Of a DNA stretch of 64,000 nucleotides, positions 36,540 through 46,560 are shown piece by piece. The stretch lies in the NCBI RefSeq assembly GCF_000269985.1, contig NC_016109.1, positions 2,418,001-2,482,000 of the forward strand. Reading direction: 5' to 3'. How positions within the stretch are numbered: position 1 is the stretch's first letter; each line of letters starts with the position of its first letter. The notes beneath the pieces were generated by a model. That model saw only the letters and a list, made by a program, of their open reading frames with translations. It did no database searches and was not told the origin of the DNA. Source of the DNA: Kitasatospora setae KM-6054 (GTDB lineage: Bacteria; Actinomycetota; Actinomycetes; Streptomycetales; Streptomycetaceae). A program made the translations under genes and the position numbers.

Positions 36540-37100
36540 ATGGCTCTCCCCCGCACCCTGCTGCTCGGCGGCGCGCGCTCCGGCAAGTCCACCCATGCCG
36601 AGCGGCTGCTCGCCGACCGTCCCGACGTGCTGTACGTGGCCACCTCGGGGCGGCGGGACGGCGACGCCGACTGGGCCCGCAGGGTCGACCTGCACCGGGC
36701 CCGGCGGCCGGAGTCCTGGCGGACCGCCGAGACCTGCGAGCTGGAGGCGGTGCTCGCGGACGCCGCCGACCCGGCGCCGGTGCTGATCGACTGCCTGGCG
36801 CTCTGGCTGACCGCCGTGATGGACGAGTGCGGGGCCTGGGACGACGCGACCTGGCTCGGCGGCGGGCAGGAGGCCGTCGAGGCCCGCTGCGCGGCGCTGG
36901 CCGCGGCCTGGGCCGGAACCCGCCGGGAGGCGGTCGCCGTCTCCAACGAGGTCGGGATGGGCGTGGTGCCCGCGACCCCCGCCGGACGCCGCTTCCGGGA
37001 CACCCTCGGACGGCTCAACATGGCGGTGGCCGACGCCTCCGAGCGGGTGCTGCTGGTGGTCGCCGGACAGGTGCTGACCATCAAAGCGGTGTCCGTGTAG
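36540..37100 (+). CDS. cobU: Adenosylcobinamide kinase / adenosylcobinamide-phosphate guanylyltransferase
   Basis: The protein has 186 residues. The P-loop is GGARSGKSTHAE at the N terminus; VLYVATSGRRDGD, DLHRARRPESW with the guanylylated-His region and VSNEVGMGVVPATPAGRRFRDTLGRLN complete the family pattern. It phosphorylates adenosylcobinamide and adds GMP, late in cobalamin assembly. It is followed by cobT and cobS, making a compact nucleotide-loop assembly block. No cobalamin riboswitch was seen upstream. Confidence 0.95.
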   Translation: MALPRTLLLGGARSGKSTHAERLLADRPDVLYVATSGRRDGDADWARRVDLHRARRPESWRTAETCELEAVLADAADPAPVLIDCLALWLTAVMDECGAWDDATWLGGGQEAVEARCAALAAAWAGTRREAVAVSNEVGMGVVPATPAGRRFRDTLGRLNMAVADASERVLLVVAGQVLTIKAVSV

Positions 37101-37111
37101 ATTGCCGAGCG

Positions 37112-38230
37112 ATGGACACCACCGTGGATCTCGACACTTTCTCCTCGCTCGTCGAACGCCCCGACGAGGGGGCGCGGCGCGGCGCCGAGGAACGCTGGCA
37201 GCAGCTCGCCATGCCGCGCGACGGCCTGGGCCGGCTGCAGGAGCTGGGTGCCTGGCTGGCGTCCGCCCGCGGCGAGCGGGAGCTCCGCCCGCTGACCAGC
37301 ACCCGGGTGCTGCTGTTCGCCGCCGACCACGGCGTCGCCGCGCTCGGCGTCTCCACCCTGGAGCCGCGCGGCGGCACCGCCGACCGGGTCCGGGCCGTGC
37401 TGGACGGCACCGCGCCGGTCGCCGTGCTGGCCCGCCGCTACGGCGCGGACGTCCGGGTGGTCGACATCGCCGTGGACGCCGATCCGAACGAGTTCCCCGA
37501 GGACGTCGTCCGGCACCGGGTCCGCCGCGGCTCCGGCCGGATCGACGTCGAGGACGCGCTCACCGCCGACGAGACCGCCCGGGCCTTCCGGACCGGCATG
37601 GCGATCGCCGACGAGGAGGCCGACGCCGGCACCGACCTCGTCCTGCTCGGCGACCTCGGGGTGGGCGCCACCACCGTCGCCGCCGTGCTGATCGGCGCGC
37701 TCTGCGGCACCGACGCCGCCGCCGTCACCGGCCGCGGCTCGGGCGTCGACGACCGGACCTGGATGGTCAAGTGCGCCACCGTCCGGGACGCGCTGCGCCG
37801 GGCCCGCCCGGTCCTCGGCGACCAGCTCGCGCTGCTCGGCGCGACCGGCGGCGCCGACTTCGCCGCGATCACCGGCTTCCTGCTGCAGGCCGCCGTCCGC
37901 AAGCTGCCCGTCGTCCTGGACGGCGTGGTCTCCGCGGCCTGCGCGCTGGTCGCCCAGCGGATCGCCTTCCGCTCCCCCGAGTGGTGGCGGGCCGCCGCGC
38001 TCACCGGCGAACCGGCCCAGGCCAAGGCCTACGACCGGCTGACCCTGACGCCGCTGCACGAGACCGGCGTCACCATGGGCGAGGGCGTCAGCGCCGTGCT
38101 GGCCCTCCCCCTGCTGCAGGCCGCCGGCGACACCCTCGCCGAACCGGCCGCCGTCCCGCACGCGAAGCCGCTCCCGCCGCGGGTGCCGGCCAAGCTGCCG
38201 ACGGCGGCGGACCTGCTCGACCGCTACTGA
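37112..38230 (+). CDS. cobT: Nicotinate-nucleotide:dimethylbenzimidazole phosphoribosyltransferase
   Basis: The protein has 372 residues. ATG start 11 nt after the cobU stop; TAGATT (37098-37103) ends 8 nt before it. Landmarks: FAADHGVAALGVS, LGDLGVGATTVAAVL, LLGATGGADFAAITGFLL and GVTMGEGVSAVLALPLL with the catalytic Glu. It makes alpha-ribazole phosphate for the lower ligand of cobalamin. It lies between cobU and cobS, all on the plus strand. Confidence 0.95.
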   Translation: MDTTVDLDTFSSLVERPDEGARRGAEERWQQLAMPRDGLGRLQELGAWLASARGERELRPLTSTRVLLFAADHGVAALGVSTLEPRGGTADRVRAVLDGTAPVAVLARRYGADVRVVDIAVDADPNEFPEDVVRHRVRRGSGRIDVEDALTADETARAFRTGMAIADEEADAGTDLVLLGDLGVGATTVAAVLIGALCGTDAAAVTGRGSGVDDRTWMVKCATVRDALRRARPVLGDQLALLGATGGADFAAITGFLLQAAVRKLPVVLDGVVSAACALVAQRIAFRSPEWWRAAALTGEPAQAKAYDRLTLTPLHETGVTMGEGVSAVLALPLLQAAGDTLAEPAAVPHAKPLPPRVPAKLPTAADLLDRY

Positions 38231-38267
38231 CTCCGTCGGGGCAGGGGCACACGGGTACGGGTACGGG

Positions 38268-39092
38268 ATGAGCGGCGAGGACGCGGAGCGGACGGCGGGG
38301 TCCCCGGAGGGGGGCTCCGCCGCTGCGGGGGCCGCCGGGGGGCCCGCGCGGGTCGGGGACGGGGTGCGGTTCGCGTTCGGGACGCTGACGGTGCTGCGGG
38401 TGCGGGTGCACCGGTGGGACCGGGCGGCGGGCGGGGCCGCGATGCTGTGGGCGCCCGCGGTGGGCCTGGTGGTCGGCGGGGCGGCCGGGCTGGCCGGGGC
38501 GCTGGCGGCCTGGCGCGGCGGCGGGCTGCTGGGCGGGGTGGCGGTGGTGGCGGTCGGGGCGCTGCTGACCCGGGGGCTGCACCTGGACGGGGTGGCGGAC
38601 GTCGCGGACGGGCTGGGCAGCGGGAAGCCGGCCGGGGACGCGCTGCGGATCATGAAGCAGTCGGACATCGGGCCGTTCGGCGTGCTGACGCTGCTGCTGC
38701 TGATGTTGGCTCAGGTCGCCGCGCTGGCCGGGGAGTTCGCGGTGTCGCCGGGGCGCGGGGCGGTGGCGGCGGTGGTCGCGGCGGTGGCGGGGCGGGCGGC
38801 GCTGGCCTGGGGCTGCCTGCGGTCGGTGCCGGCGGCCCGGCCGGGCGGGCTGGGGGCGATGGTGGCGGCGACCGTGCGGCCGCGGGCGGCGGTCGCGGTG
38901 ACGGTGCTGGTGGCGGCGGCCGCGGCGGCGGTGCGCTGGCAGTCGGGGGTCGCGGCGGTGGCGGGGGTGCTGGCGGCCGGGGTGCTGCTGCGGCGGTGCG
39001 TCCGCCGGTTCGGGGGCGTGACCGGGGACGTGCTGGGGGCGTTGGTGGAGACGTCGGCGACGGCGGCCCTGGTGGCGGCCGCGCTGCTCTGA
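38268..39092 (+). CDS. cobS: Adenosylcobinamide-GDP ribazoletransferase (cobalamin synthase)
   Basis: The protein has 274 residues and is strongly hydrophobic with about six membrane segments. The family motif GLHLDGVADVADGLGSG, then ALRIMKQSDIGPFG, is intact. It joins alpha-ribazole and adenosylcobinamide-GDP in the membrane. The first 30 residues are a Gly/Ala-rich extension; a start further in is possible. It is the third gene of the cobUTS block, followed by a large imperfect hairpin. Confidence 0.93.
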   Translation: MSGEDAERTAGSPEGGSAAAGAAGGPARVGDGVRFAFGTLTVLRVRVHRWDRAAGGAAMLWAPAVGLVVGGAAGLAGALAAWRGGGLLGGVAVVAVGALLTRGLHLDGVADVADGLGSGKPAGDALRIMKQSDIGPFGVLTLLLLMLAQVAALAGEFAVSPGRGAVAAVVAAVAGRAALAWGCLRSVPAARPGGLGAMVAATVRPRAAVAVTVLVAAAAAAVRWQSGVAAVAGVLAAGVLLRRCVRRFGGVTGDVLGALVETSATAALVAAALL

Positions 39093-39100
39093 GGACCCGT

Positions 39101-39175
39101 CCGCCCCGCCCCCGTACACGAACTCACGCACCGTCACGGACTGCGGCTGTTCGTGCACGGGGACAGGCGGGGCGG
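39101..39175 (+). terminator. Long hairpin after cobS
   Basis: CCGCCCCGCC (39101-39110) pairs perfectly with GGCGGGGCGG (39166-39175); inside it CCCGTACACGAAC pairs with GTTCGTGCACGGG with one mismatch. The loop is about 25 nt. It lies 8 nt after cobS and may terminate it, though the long loop is unusual for a terminator. Confidence 0.5.
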
Positions 39176-39317
39176 CGCGATCCCAGTATGCGGACTACCA
39201 TGCGGTGAGCACCCTGGCCTCGCGCCCCGTCTCGCCGCGGAGTCTGCCTGGGTTTCGCCGGTCGGCAACGGAGCCGTCACCGGCTGTGGACCGCGAAAAG
39301 AACAGGACGCATTTGTC

Positions 39318-40814
39318 GTGACTGCACTGTCTGTGAGCACCTCCTCCGCCGTGAGCCTGCGGGCGGACGCCCTGGTGGTCGGTGTGGCGAAGGGCCCCAA
39401 GGGCCTGGTCGTCGCTCCGGGCGCCGATGCCGTCGTCGAGGCCTTCGAGGGCAAGCTGGCCGAGGTCCTCACCGCCCTGGGCGCCACCGGCGCCGAGGGC
39501 GAGGCCGTCAAGCTTCCCGCGCCGGCCGGGGCGAAGGCCCCGCTGGTGCTGGCCGTCGGCCTGGGCACCGCTCCCGAGGGCGCGTTCGGCGCCGAGGACC
39601 TGCGCAAGGCGGCCGGTGTCGCCGCCCGCACGCTGGCCGGCTCGAAGAAGGTCGCGCTGGCGCTGCCCGCGGTCTCCGCCGACGAGGTCGAGGCGGTCGC
39701 GCTCGGCGGCCTGCTCGGCGCGTACTCCTTCGGCACCTACAAGGCCGAGGTGGCCAAGGCCCCGGTGGCCGAGCTGGTGCTGCTGGTGGAGCGCAAGGGC
39801 TCCAAGGACGCGAAGGCCGCCGTGGAGCGCGCCGCCGCGGTCGGCGAGGAGATGAACCGGGCCCGCGACCTGGTCAACACCGCCCCGAACGACCTGAACC
39901 CGAAGTCCTTCGCCACCCTCGCCCAGGCGGTCGGCAAGGAGCACGGCCTCAAGGTCGAGGTGCTGGACGAGAAGGCGCTGCTCAAGGGCGGCTTCGGCGG
40001 CATCCTGGGCGTCGGCGCCGGCTCGGCCAACCCGCCGCGGCTGGTGAAGGTGGCGTACACCCACCCGAAGGCGAAGGCCACGCTGGCGTTCGTCGGCAAG
40101 GGCATCACCTACGACTCGGGCGGCATCTCGCTGAAGCCGGCCGGCCACAACGAGACCATGAAGTGCGACATGGCGGGCGCCGCCGCGGTGTTCGCCACCG
40201 TGGTCGCCGCCAAGCGGCTCGGCCTCCAGGTCAACGTGACGGCGTGGCTGGCGCTGGCGGAGAACATGCCGTCCGGCTCGGCCACCCGCCCCGGCGACGT
40301 GCTGCGGATGTACGGCGGCAAGACCGTCGAGGTGCTGAACACCGACGCCGAGGGCCGGCTGGTGCTGGCCGACGCGATCGTCCGGGCCGGCGAGGAGCAG
40401 CCGGACGTGATCGTCGACGTGGCGACCCTGACCGGCGCGATGGTGCTGGCGCTGGGCACCCGCACCTTCGGCGTGATGGCCAACGACGAGGCGCTGCGCA
40501 CCCGGCTGCACGAGACCGCGGGCGCGGCGGGCGAGGCGTCCTGGCCGATGCCGCTGCCGGCCGAGCTGCGCAAGGGCATGGTCGAGTCGACCGTCGCGGA
40601 CCTGTCGAACATGGGCGAGCGGATGGGCGGCGGCCTGGTGGCCGGCCTGTTCCTGCAGGAGTTCGTCGCCGAGGGCACCGCCTGGGCGCACCTGGACATC
40701 GCCGGCCCGGCGTTCAACGAGGGCGGCCCGTACGGCTACACCCCGAAGGGCGGCACCGCGAGCGCGGTGCGCACCCTGGTCCGCTTCGCGGAGGAGACCG
40801 CCGCGGGCAAGTGA
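39318..40814 (+). CDS. pepA: Leucyl aminopeptidase (M17 family)
   Basis: The protein has 498 residues from a GTG with AGGA 11 nt upstream. The N-terminal domain (about 1-165) is regulatory; the C-terminal catalytic domain has VGKGITYDSGGISLKP, KCDMAGAAAV and the M17 signature NTDAEGRLVLADAI, with two-metal ligands. It removes N-terminal residues from peptides in the cytosol. Strong terminator after it. Position before lpd and E2 is the usual streptomycete order. Confidence 0.96.
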   Translation: MTALSVSTSSAVSLRADALVVGVAKGPKGLVVAPGADAVVEAFEGKLAEVLTALGATGAEGEAVKLPAPAGAKAPLVLAVGLGTAPEGAFGAEDLRKAAGVAARTLAGSKKVALALPAVSADEVEAVALGGLLGAYSFGTYKAEVAKAPVAELVLLVERKGSKDAKAAVERAAAVGEEMNRARDLVNTAPNDLNPKSFATLAQAVGKEHGLKVEVLDEKALLKGGFGGILGVGAGSANPPRLVKVAYTHPKAKATLAFVGKGITYDSGGISLKPAGHNETMKCDMAGAAAVFATVVAAKRLGLQVNVTAWLALAENMPSGSATRPGDVLRMYGGKTVEVLNTDAEGRLVLADAIVRAGEEQPDVIVDVATLTGAMVLALGTRTFGVMANDEALRTRLHETAGAAGEASWPMPLPAELRKGMVESTVADLSNMGERMGGGLVAGLFLQEFVAEGTAWAHLDIAGPAFNEGGPYGYTPKGGTASAVRTLVRFAEETAAGK

Positions 40815-40822
40815 CCCGTCCA

Positions 40823-40862
40823 CGCGTGGGGCCCGGCACCGGTGGGTGCCGGGCCCCACGCG
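40823..40862 (+). terminator. Terminator after pepA
   Basis: A perfect 18-bp GC stem (40823-40840 with 40845-40862) with a GGTG loop lies 8 nt beyond the pepA stop. It is the longest perfect terminator-type stem noted after the NYN-region one. Confidence 0.9.
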
Positions 40863-41199
40863 CATTACCAGCCGGTAGCCCGCCGGGCCAATTCGATGCC
40901 GTGTTCGCCTCCGGCGAAAATTGATTCCGCAGGGCGGAACCAGGCGGGCGAAGCCCCCCGGACGGAGTACCTCCGCTTGCCGTTTTCCCGGCTGTGAGCT
41001 GCGACGATACCTCCGAGAACGGGTCATACCGCCGCCGCGCGAACCGGGTGGGGGGCGCCTCGGGCCACCCTCCGACGCCACCCGCCGCCAACAAGTGCAA
41101 AGATGTATTTCCGGCACGACTGGGCGCTCTTACAAGGGCACTCACCCACCGGACCGCGACCGGCCCGGCGATCCGCACCTTTTGCTTGGAGGACGTGAC
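40863..41199. other. Leader region of lpd
   Basis: About 340 bp without a convincing gene. An AT-richer patch (CAAAGATGTATTTCC near 41098) may mark a promoter; no clean -35/-10 pair was settled. A short GC hairpin GCCTCCGGCGAAAATTGATTCCGC lies near 40910, unexplained. The SD GGAGG (41188-41192) ends 7 nt before the lpd GTG. Confidence 0.4.
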
Positions 41200-42588
41200 G
41201 TGGCGAACGACGCCAGCACCGTTTTCGACGTAGTCATTCTCGGAGGCGGAAGCGGCGGTTACGCCGCGGCCCTCCGCGGCGCTCAGCTCGGCCTGAGCGT
41301 CGCGCTGATCGAGAAGGGTGAGCTCGGCGGCACCTGCCTGCACCGCGGCTGCATCCCGACCAAGGCGCTGCTGCACGCCGCCGAGGTCGCCGACGAGACC
41401 CGGGAGGCCGCCGAGTTCGGCGTGCTCGCCACCTTCCAGGGCATCGACATCAACGGCGTCCACAAGTACAAGGACGACGTCGTCGCCGGCCTGTACAAGG
41501 GCCTGCAGGGCCTGGTCGCCTCGCGCAAGGTCACCTTCATCCAGGGCGAGGGCACGCTCTCCTCGCAGACCTCGGTGGACGTGAACGGCCAGCGCATCGA
41601 GGGCCGCCACATCATCCTGGCGACCGGCTCGGTCCCGCGCTCGATCCCGGGCCTGGACATCGACGGCAACCGGATCATCTCCTCGGACCACGCCCTCAAG
41701 CTGGACTACATCCCGAAGTCGGCGATCATCCTCGGCGGCGGCGTGATCGGCTGCGAGTTCGCCTCGGTCTGGAAGTCCTTCGGCGTCGAGGTCACCATCG
41801 TCGAGGGCCTGCCGCACCTGGTGCCGCTGGAGGACGAGAACTCCTCCAAGCTGCTGGAGCGCGCCTTCCGCAAGCGCGGCATCAAGTTCGAGCTGAAGTC
41901 CCGCTTCTCCGGCGTCGAGTACACCGAGAACGGCGTCCGGGTCTCCACCGAGAACGGCAAGTCGATCGAGGCCGACCTGCTGCTCGTCGCGATCGGCCGC
42001 GGCCCGGTCTCGGCCGGCCTGGGCTACGAGGAGCAGGGCGTCGCGATGGACCGCGGCTACGTCCTGGTCGACGAGTACCTGCGCACCAACGTGCCGACCA
42101 TCTCCGCCGTCGGCGACCTGGTCCCGACCCTGCAGCTGGCCCACGTCGGCTTCGCCGAGGGCATCCTGGTGGCCGAGCGGATCGCCGGCCTCAAGGTCGT
42201 CCCGATCGACTACGACGGCATCCCGCGGGTGACCTACTCCAACCCGGAGGTCGCCTCCGTCGGCCTGACCGAGGCCAAGGCCGTCGAGCAGTACGGCAAG
42301 GAGAAGGTCGTCACCCTCAAGTACAACCTGGCCGGCAACGGCAAGAGCAAGATCCTCAAGACCGCCGGCGAGATCAAGCTGGTCCAGGTCAAGGACGGCG
42401 CCGTCGTGGGTGTCCACATGGTCGGCGCCCGCATGGGCGAGCAGGTCGGCGAGGCCCAGCTGATCTACAACTGGGAGGCCCTGCCCGCCGAGGTCGCGCA
42501 GCTCATCCACGCGCACCCGAGCCAGTCCGAGGCCCTCGGCGAGGCCCACCTCGCGCTGGCCGGCAAGCCGCTGCACGCGCACGACTGA
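41200..42588 (+). CDS. lpdA: Dihydrolipoyl dehydrogenase (E3)
   Basis: The protein has 462 residues from a GTG with GGAGG 7 nt upstream. The FAD loop is [21 protein letters not shown], the redox disulfide [13 protein letters not shown], the NAD loop [19 protein letters not shown], and the C-terminal catalytic pair [18 protein letters not shown]. It reoxidises lipoyl groups of 2-oxoacid dehydrogenase complexes, with NAD. It is followed after 58 bp by the E2 gene, a probable operon. Confidence 0.97.
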   Translation: MANDASTVFDVVILGGGSGGYAAALRGAQLGLSVALIEKGELGGTCLHRGCIPTKALLHAAEVADETREAAEFGVLATFQGIDINGVHKYKDDVVAGLYKGLQGLVASRKVTFIQGEGTLSSQTSVDVNGQRIEGRHIILATGSVPRSIPGLDIDGNRIISSDHALKLDYIPKSAIILGGGVIGCEFASVWKSFGVEVTIVEGLPHLVPLEDENSSKLLERAFRKRGIKFELKSRFSGVEYTENGVRVSTENGKSIEADLLLVAIGRGPVSAGLGYEEQGVAMDRGYVLVDEYLRTNVPTISAVGDLVPTLQLAHVGFAEGILVAERIAGLKVVPIDYDGIPRVTYSNPEVASVGLTEAKAVEQYGKEKVVTLKYNLAGNGKSKILKTAGEIKLVQVKDGAVVGVHMVGARMGEQVGEAQLIYNWEALPAEVAQLIHAHPSQSEALGEAHLALAGKPLHAHD

Positions 42589-42646
42589 TCGCGCCCCCGT
42601 CCCCGTTCATTCCTGTACGCAAGACTTGATAGGAGTCGCTGGAACC

Positions 42647-44413
42647 ATGGCGGTCTCAGTAACACTGCCCGCGCTGGGCGAGAGCGTGACCGAAGGCACC
42701 GTCACCCGCTGGCTGAAGGCCGAGGGTGAGCGCGTGGAGATCGACGAGCCGCTGCTCGAGGTCTCCACCGACAAGGTCGACACCGAGATCCCGGCGCCGG
42801 CCTCCGGCATCCTGGCCTCGATCAAGGTCGGCGAGGACGAGACCGTCGAGGTCGGCGCCGAGCTGGCGATCATCGACGACGGCTCCGGCGCCCCCGCCGC
42901 CGCCCCGGCCCCCGCCGCCGAGGCCGCTCCGGCCCCGGCCGCCGCCCCGGCCGCCCCGGTCGAGGAGGCCCCCGCGGCCCCCGCGCCGGCCGCCGCTCCG
43001 GCCGCCGCCGCCCCCGCGGGCGACGCCACCCCGGTGCTGCTGCCCGCGCTGGGCGAGTCGGTCACCGAGGGCACCGTCACCCGCTGGCTGAAGGCCGAGG
43101 GCGACACCGTCGAGGTCGACGAGCCGCTGCTCGAGGTCTCCACCGACAAGGTCGACACCGAGATCCCCTCCCCCGTGGCGGGCACCCTGGTGAAGATCCT
43201 GGTCGGCGAGGACGAGACCGCCGAGGTCGGCGCCCAGCTCGCGCTGATCGGCGCCGCGGGCGCGGTCGCCGCCGCCCCGGCTGCTCCGGCTCCGGTTGCC
43301 GCCCCGGCCGCCCCGGCTGCTCCGGCTCCGGTTGCCGCCGCTCCGGCCGCCGCCCCGGCCCCGGTTGCCGCTCCGGCTGCCCCGGCCCCGGTTGCCCCGG
43401 CCCCGGCCGCTCCGGCCGCCGCCCCGGCTCCGGTCGCCGCTGCCCCGGTCGCCGCCGCTCCGGCCGCGCCGGTCGCGGACTCCGGTGACGCCTACGTCAC
43501 CCCGCTGGTGCGCAAGCTCGCCGCCGAGCACGGCGTCGCGCTCGGCTCCGTCGCCGGCACCGGCGTCGGCGGCCGTATCCGCAAGCAGGACGTGATCGCC
43601 GCCGCCGAGGCCGCCAAGGCCGCGCCGGCTCCGGCCGCCGCCCCCGCCGCCGCTCCGGCCGCCCCGGCGAAGGCGGCCGCCGCGCCGTCCGCGCTGCGCG
43701 GCCAGACCGTCAAGATGACCCGCATGCGCAAGGTCATCGGCGACAACATGCTGAAGGCCCTGCACGAGCAGGCCCAGCTGACCAGCGTGGTCGAGGTGGA
43801 CGTCACCCGGATCATCGCGCTGCGCGCGAAGGCGAAGGACTCCTTCCTGGCCCGCGAGGGCGTGAAGCTGTCCCCGATGCCGTTCTTCGTGAAGGCCGCC
43901 GCCCAGGCGCTGAAGGCCCACGCGGTCATCAACGCCCGGATCAACGAGGCCGAGGGCACCATCACCTACTTCGACACCGAGAACATCGGCATCGCGGTGG
44001 ACTCCGAGAAGGGCCTGATGACCCCGGTCATCAAGGGCGCGGGCGACCTCAACATCGCCGGCATCTCGAAGAAGACCGCGGAGCTGGCCTCGAAGGTCCG
44101 CGGCAACAAGATCACCCCGGACGAGCTGTCCGGCGCGACCTTCACCATCTCCAACACCGGTTCGCGCGGTGCGCTGTTCGACACCGTCATCGTCCCGCCG
44201 AACCAGGTCGCCATCCTGGGCATCGGCGCGACCGTGAAGCGCCCGGTGGTCATCGAGGCGGACGGCGGCACCGCCATCGGCATCCGCGACATGACCTACC
44301 TGTCGCTCTCCTACGACCACCGCCTGGTGGACGGCGCCGACGCCGCCCGCTACCTGGTCGCGGTCAAGGAGATCCTGGAGGCCGGCGAGTTCGAGGTCGA
44401 GCTCGGCCTGTAA
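42647..44413 (+). CDS. sucB: 2-oxoacid dehydrogenase E2, dihydrolipoamide acyltransferase (succinyltransferase type)
   Basis: The protein has 588 residues. There are two lipoyl domains, with lipoylated Lys at about 43 and 168, both in [10 protein letters not shown]. The linkers are long runs of Ala/Pro/Val (about 80-122 and 200-280). An E3-binding domain lies near 285-320 ([17 protein letters not shown]), and the catalytic domain ends with [16 protein letters not shown], which holds the active-site His. The assignment to succinyl rather than acetyl transfer follows usual streptomycete annotation and is not proven here. LipB and LipA, which would lipoylate it, lie 10 kb away. Confidence 0.9.
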   Translation: MAVSVTLPALGESVTEGTVTRWLKAEGERVEIDEPLLEVSTDKVDTEIPAPASGILASIKVGEDETVEVGAELAIIDDGSGAPAAAPAPAAEAAPAPAAAPAAPVEEAPAAPAPAAAPAAAAPAGDATPVLLPALGESVTEGTVTRWLKAEGDTVEVDEPLLEVSTDKVDTEIPSPVAGTLVKILVGEDETAEVGAQLALIGAAGAVAAAPAAPAPVAAPAAPAAPAPVAAAPAAAPAPVAAPAAPAPVAPAPAAPAAAPAPVAAAPVAAAPAAPVADSGDAYVTPLVRKLAAEHGVALGSVAGTGVGGRIRKQDVIAAAEAAKAAPAPAAAPAAAPAAPAKAAAAPSALRGQTVKMTRMRKVIGDNMLKALHEQAQLTSVVEVDVTRIIALRAKAKDSFLAREGVKLSPMPFFVKAAAQALKAHAVINARINEAEGTITYFDTENIGIAVDSEKGLMTPVIKGAGDLNIAGISKKTAELASKVRGNKITPDELSGATFTISNTGSRGALFDTVIVPPNQVAILGIGATVKRPVVIEADGGTAIGIRDMTYLSLSYDHRLVDGADAARYLVAVKEILEAGEFEVELGL

Positions 44414-44423
44414 GGCGGCCTTT

Positions 44424-44470
44424 CCGCGGCCCCCGCTCCCCGTCCCCGGACGGGCGGGCGGGGGCCGCGG
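44424..44470 (+). terminator. Terminator after the E2 gene
   Basis: A perfect 13-bp stem CCGCGGCCCCCGC (44424-44436) with GCGGGGGCCGCGG (44458-44470), plus a nested small hairpin in the loop, lies 10 nt after the stop. Confidence 0.75.
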
Positions 44471-44599
44471 CGTTCCCGGGACGGGACGGGACGGGACCGG
44501 ACAGGGCGGGTAGCGGCGGGCGCGTCGGCGTGTCAGCCTGTGCCGACCGCCGTCCGACCGGGTGCGGGCGGGGCGGCGATCGTGGAGGCTGGAGCGGTG

Positions 44600-45115
44600 A
44601 TGGACGAGACGGGATTCTGGCAGCTGGTCGACGACGCCCGGGACGCGGCCGCGGGCGACCCCGAGGAGCAGGCCGAGGCGCTGGTCGAGCGGCTGCTGCG
44701 ACTCACCCCGGACGAGGTGGTGGACTTCGCCCGGCAGTTCGAGGCGCGCTTCCAGCGGGCGTACACGGTCGAGCTGTGGGGCGCCGCGTACCTGCTGCTC
44801 GGCGGGGCCTCGGAGGACGGCTTCGACTACTTCCGCTGCTGGCTGATCGGCCAGGGGCGGGACGTCTTCGAGGGCGCCGTGCACCAGCCGGACGAGCTGG
44901 CCGAGCTGGTGCCGGACTTCGACGAGGACGAGGACGGCGACGGCGAGGAGCTGGGCTACGCCGCCGACGAGGCGTACGAGCGGCTGACCGGGCTGCCGCT
45001 GCCCGACCTGGGGGTGCGGCAGCCGCCGGTCGCCGCGGGCCCGTCCTTCGACTTCGCGGACGGGGCGGCGATGGCCGCCCGCTACCCGCGGCTGTGGGAG
45101 CTGTACGGGGACTGA
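44600..45115 (+). CDS. DUF4240-family protein
   Basis: The protein has 171 residues from an ATG with GGAG 5 nt upstream. It shows the DUF4240 pattern: MDETGFWQLVDDAR, LTPDEVVDFARQFEARFQRAYTVELWGAAYLL and FDYFRCWLIGQGRDVFEGAV. Central residues 115-130 are highly acidic. Members sit near toxin-immunity or regulatory genes in other genomes, but no partner is evident here. Function unknown; soluble cytosolic protein. Confidence 0.82.
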   Translation: MDETGFWQLVDDARDAAAGDPEEQAEALVERLLRLTPDEVVDFARQFEARFQRAYTVELWGAAYLLLGGASEDGFDYFRCWLIGQGRDVFEGAVHQPDELAELVPDFDEDEDGDGEELGYAADEAYERLTGLPLPDLGVRQPPVAAGPSFDFADGAAMAARYPRLWELYGD

Positions 45116-45157
45116 CCGGGTGGCGGCCGTCCGGGTGGGACCGGCCCCGGGGGGAGG

Positions 45158-45865
45158 TCAGACGGCGGTGATGCCCCGGATGATGCCGTCCAGGACGGAG
45201 GCGGCCGGGGCCCCGGGGTCGTCGTCCACGCCGCCGCGCAGGACGACGTAGCCGGTGCCGTGCGGGTCGGCGACGGCGGCGACCACCACGTGGCCGGCGG
45301 CGCCCCGCCACGGCTCGGCGTACCAGCGGATCGCCCAGCCCTCGCGGCCGGCCACCGTGAGGGTGCCGGCCGACTCCTCGCGGTGGGCGCGCAGTTCGCC
45401 GAAGACCTCGGGGGCGAAGGCGGCCATCTCCCGCTCGGCGGCCCGCTGGGCGTCGGCGGCGCCGACGCTGTCCGCCGCGATCGCGAACCGGCCGCGCGGG
45501 CACGGTGCCGCGGACTGCCCGCAGGCGTACCGGCCGGCGACCTCGACCACCGCGGCCCGCTCGGTGGCGGGTTCGGCGGTCCAGCCGGCCGGGAGCGGGA
45601 CGCCCCAGCCGTGCGTCCGGTCGGCCAGGGTCGGGGCGGGGGCGGGGGCGGTGCCCGTTCCGGCGGTGTCGTCCGGGGCCGGGTGCGGCGGCGGGGAGCC
45701 GGCGGGCGGGGTGGAGAGCGCGACGACGAGGGTCGGGCCGGGCCGGTTCGAGCGGTCCGGGCCCAGCGCCCAGACCCCGGCGCCGACCGCGCAGGCCAGC
45801 AGCACGGCGAACGCGGCGGCCGGCGGCGGGCCCCGGCGGCGGGGCGGGGGCGGCGGGGTGCTCAC
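45158..45865 (-). CDS. Membrane-anchored protein of unknown function
   Basis: The protein has 235 residues from a GTG at 45865. A Pro/Arg-rich cytoplasmic start precedes one membrane helix (about 16-35), a Pro-rich outer linker (about 45-80) and a globular domain (about 85-235). Two Cys (YACGQ and APCPRG) are seven residues apart. TACGGT ends 7 nt before the start, which suggests a leaderless message. No family recognised. Confidence 0.7.
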   Translation of the reverse strand: MSTPPPPPRRRGPPPAAAFAVLLACAVGAGVWALGPDRSNRPGPTLVVALSTPPAGSPPPHPAPDDTAGTGTAPAPAPTLADRTHGWGVPLPAGWTAEPATERAAVVEVAGRYACGQSAAPCPRGRFAIAADSVGAADAQRAAEREMAAFAPEVFGELRAHREESAGTLTVAGREGWAIRWYAEPWRGAAGHVVVAAVADPHGTGYVVLRGGVDDDPGAPAASVLDGIIRGITAV

Positions 45866-45981
45866 GGCGGCTACCGTACCGTCCGCCCGGTACCCCCGGG
45901 AGGTGCCGGACGGTCCCGAACCGGGCGGCACGGGCGCTCTGTTGACGAACCGTCGGCAGCCGGGCGGCGCGGGGGCGGCGG

Positions 45982-46476
45982 TCAGTCCAGGGCCCGGCCC
46001 ATCCAGACGTCGTCCGCGTAGCCGCCCTCCAGCAGGAAGTGCTCGGGCAGCACGCCGAGCACCTCGAAGCCGTTGCGCTCGTACAGGCGGCGGGCCGGGG
46101 CGTTGGGGCCGAGCACCCGGAGCGTGATCCGGCGGGCGCCGGCGGTGCGGGCGGCCGCGCAGGCGGCGGTCAGCAGGGCGTCGCCGACGCCGCGGCCGCG
46201 GGCCTCGGGGAGCACGCCGAGGCCCTGGATCTGGCGGACGTGCGCGTTGGAGGGCAGCGGGATCTCCCGCACCTGGCGGACGTAGCCGACCACCCGGCCG
46301 TCGAGTTCGGCCAGCAGGTACTGGTCGGGGGTGTGCGACCGGTCGAACACCGGGGCGTCCTCCCGGCTGCGCGGGGCCACCTCGCTGACCGGGGACCAGA
46401 TCGCGTGGTCGACGGCGCGGATCGCGCGCTCGTCCTCGTCCAGCGCCGGGCGGATGATCACATCGTTGGAGGGCAT
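45982..46476 (-). CDS. GNAT-family N-acetyltransferase
   Basis: The protein has 164 residues. The acetyl-CoA loop is GLGVLPEARGRGVGDALLTAA, and the C-terminal LRVLGPNAPARRLYERNGFEVLG completes the GNAT fold. The ATG at 46476 is chosen because TAGCAT (46484-46489) ends 7 nt upstream, giving a leaderless start; an ATG three codons earlier would overlap that hexamer. Substrate unknown. It is divergent from the epimerase gene. Confidence 0.88.
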   Translation of the reverse strand: MPSNDVIIRPALDEDERAIRAVDHAIWSPVSEVAPRSREDAPVFDRSHTPDQYLLAELDGRVVGYVRQVREIPLPSNAHVRQIQGLGVLPEARGRGVGDALLTAACAAARTAGARRITLRVLGPNAPARRLYERNGFEVLGVLPEHFLLEGGYADDVWMGRALD

Positions 46477-46560
46477 GGCGGTCATGCTAGACGCCGTTCC
46501 CGGGCGGGTCTCCGGGGTTTCGGGGCAGGGGGGCGGCGACGGACTGGGAGGATGGCCACC

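Noticed and set aside
40994..41233. A 79-codon plus-strand frame overlapping the lpd start
   Set aside because: It lacks an SD and coding bias, and overlaps the secure lpd start in another frame.
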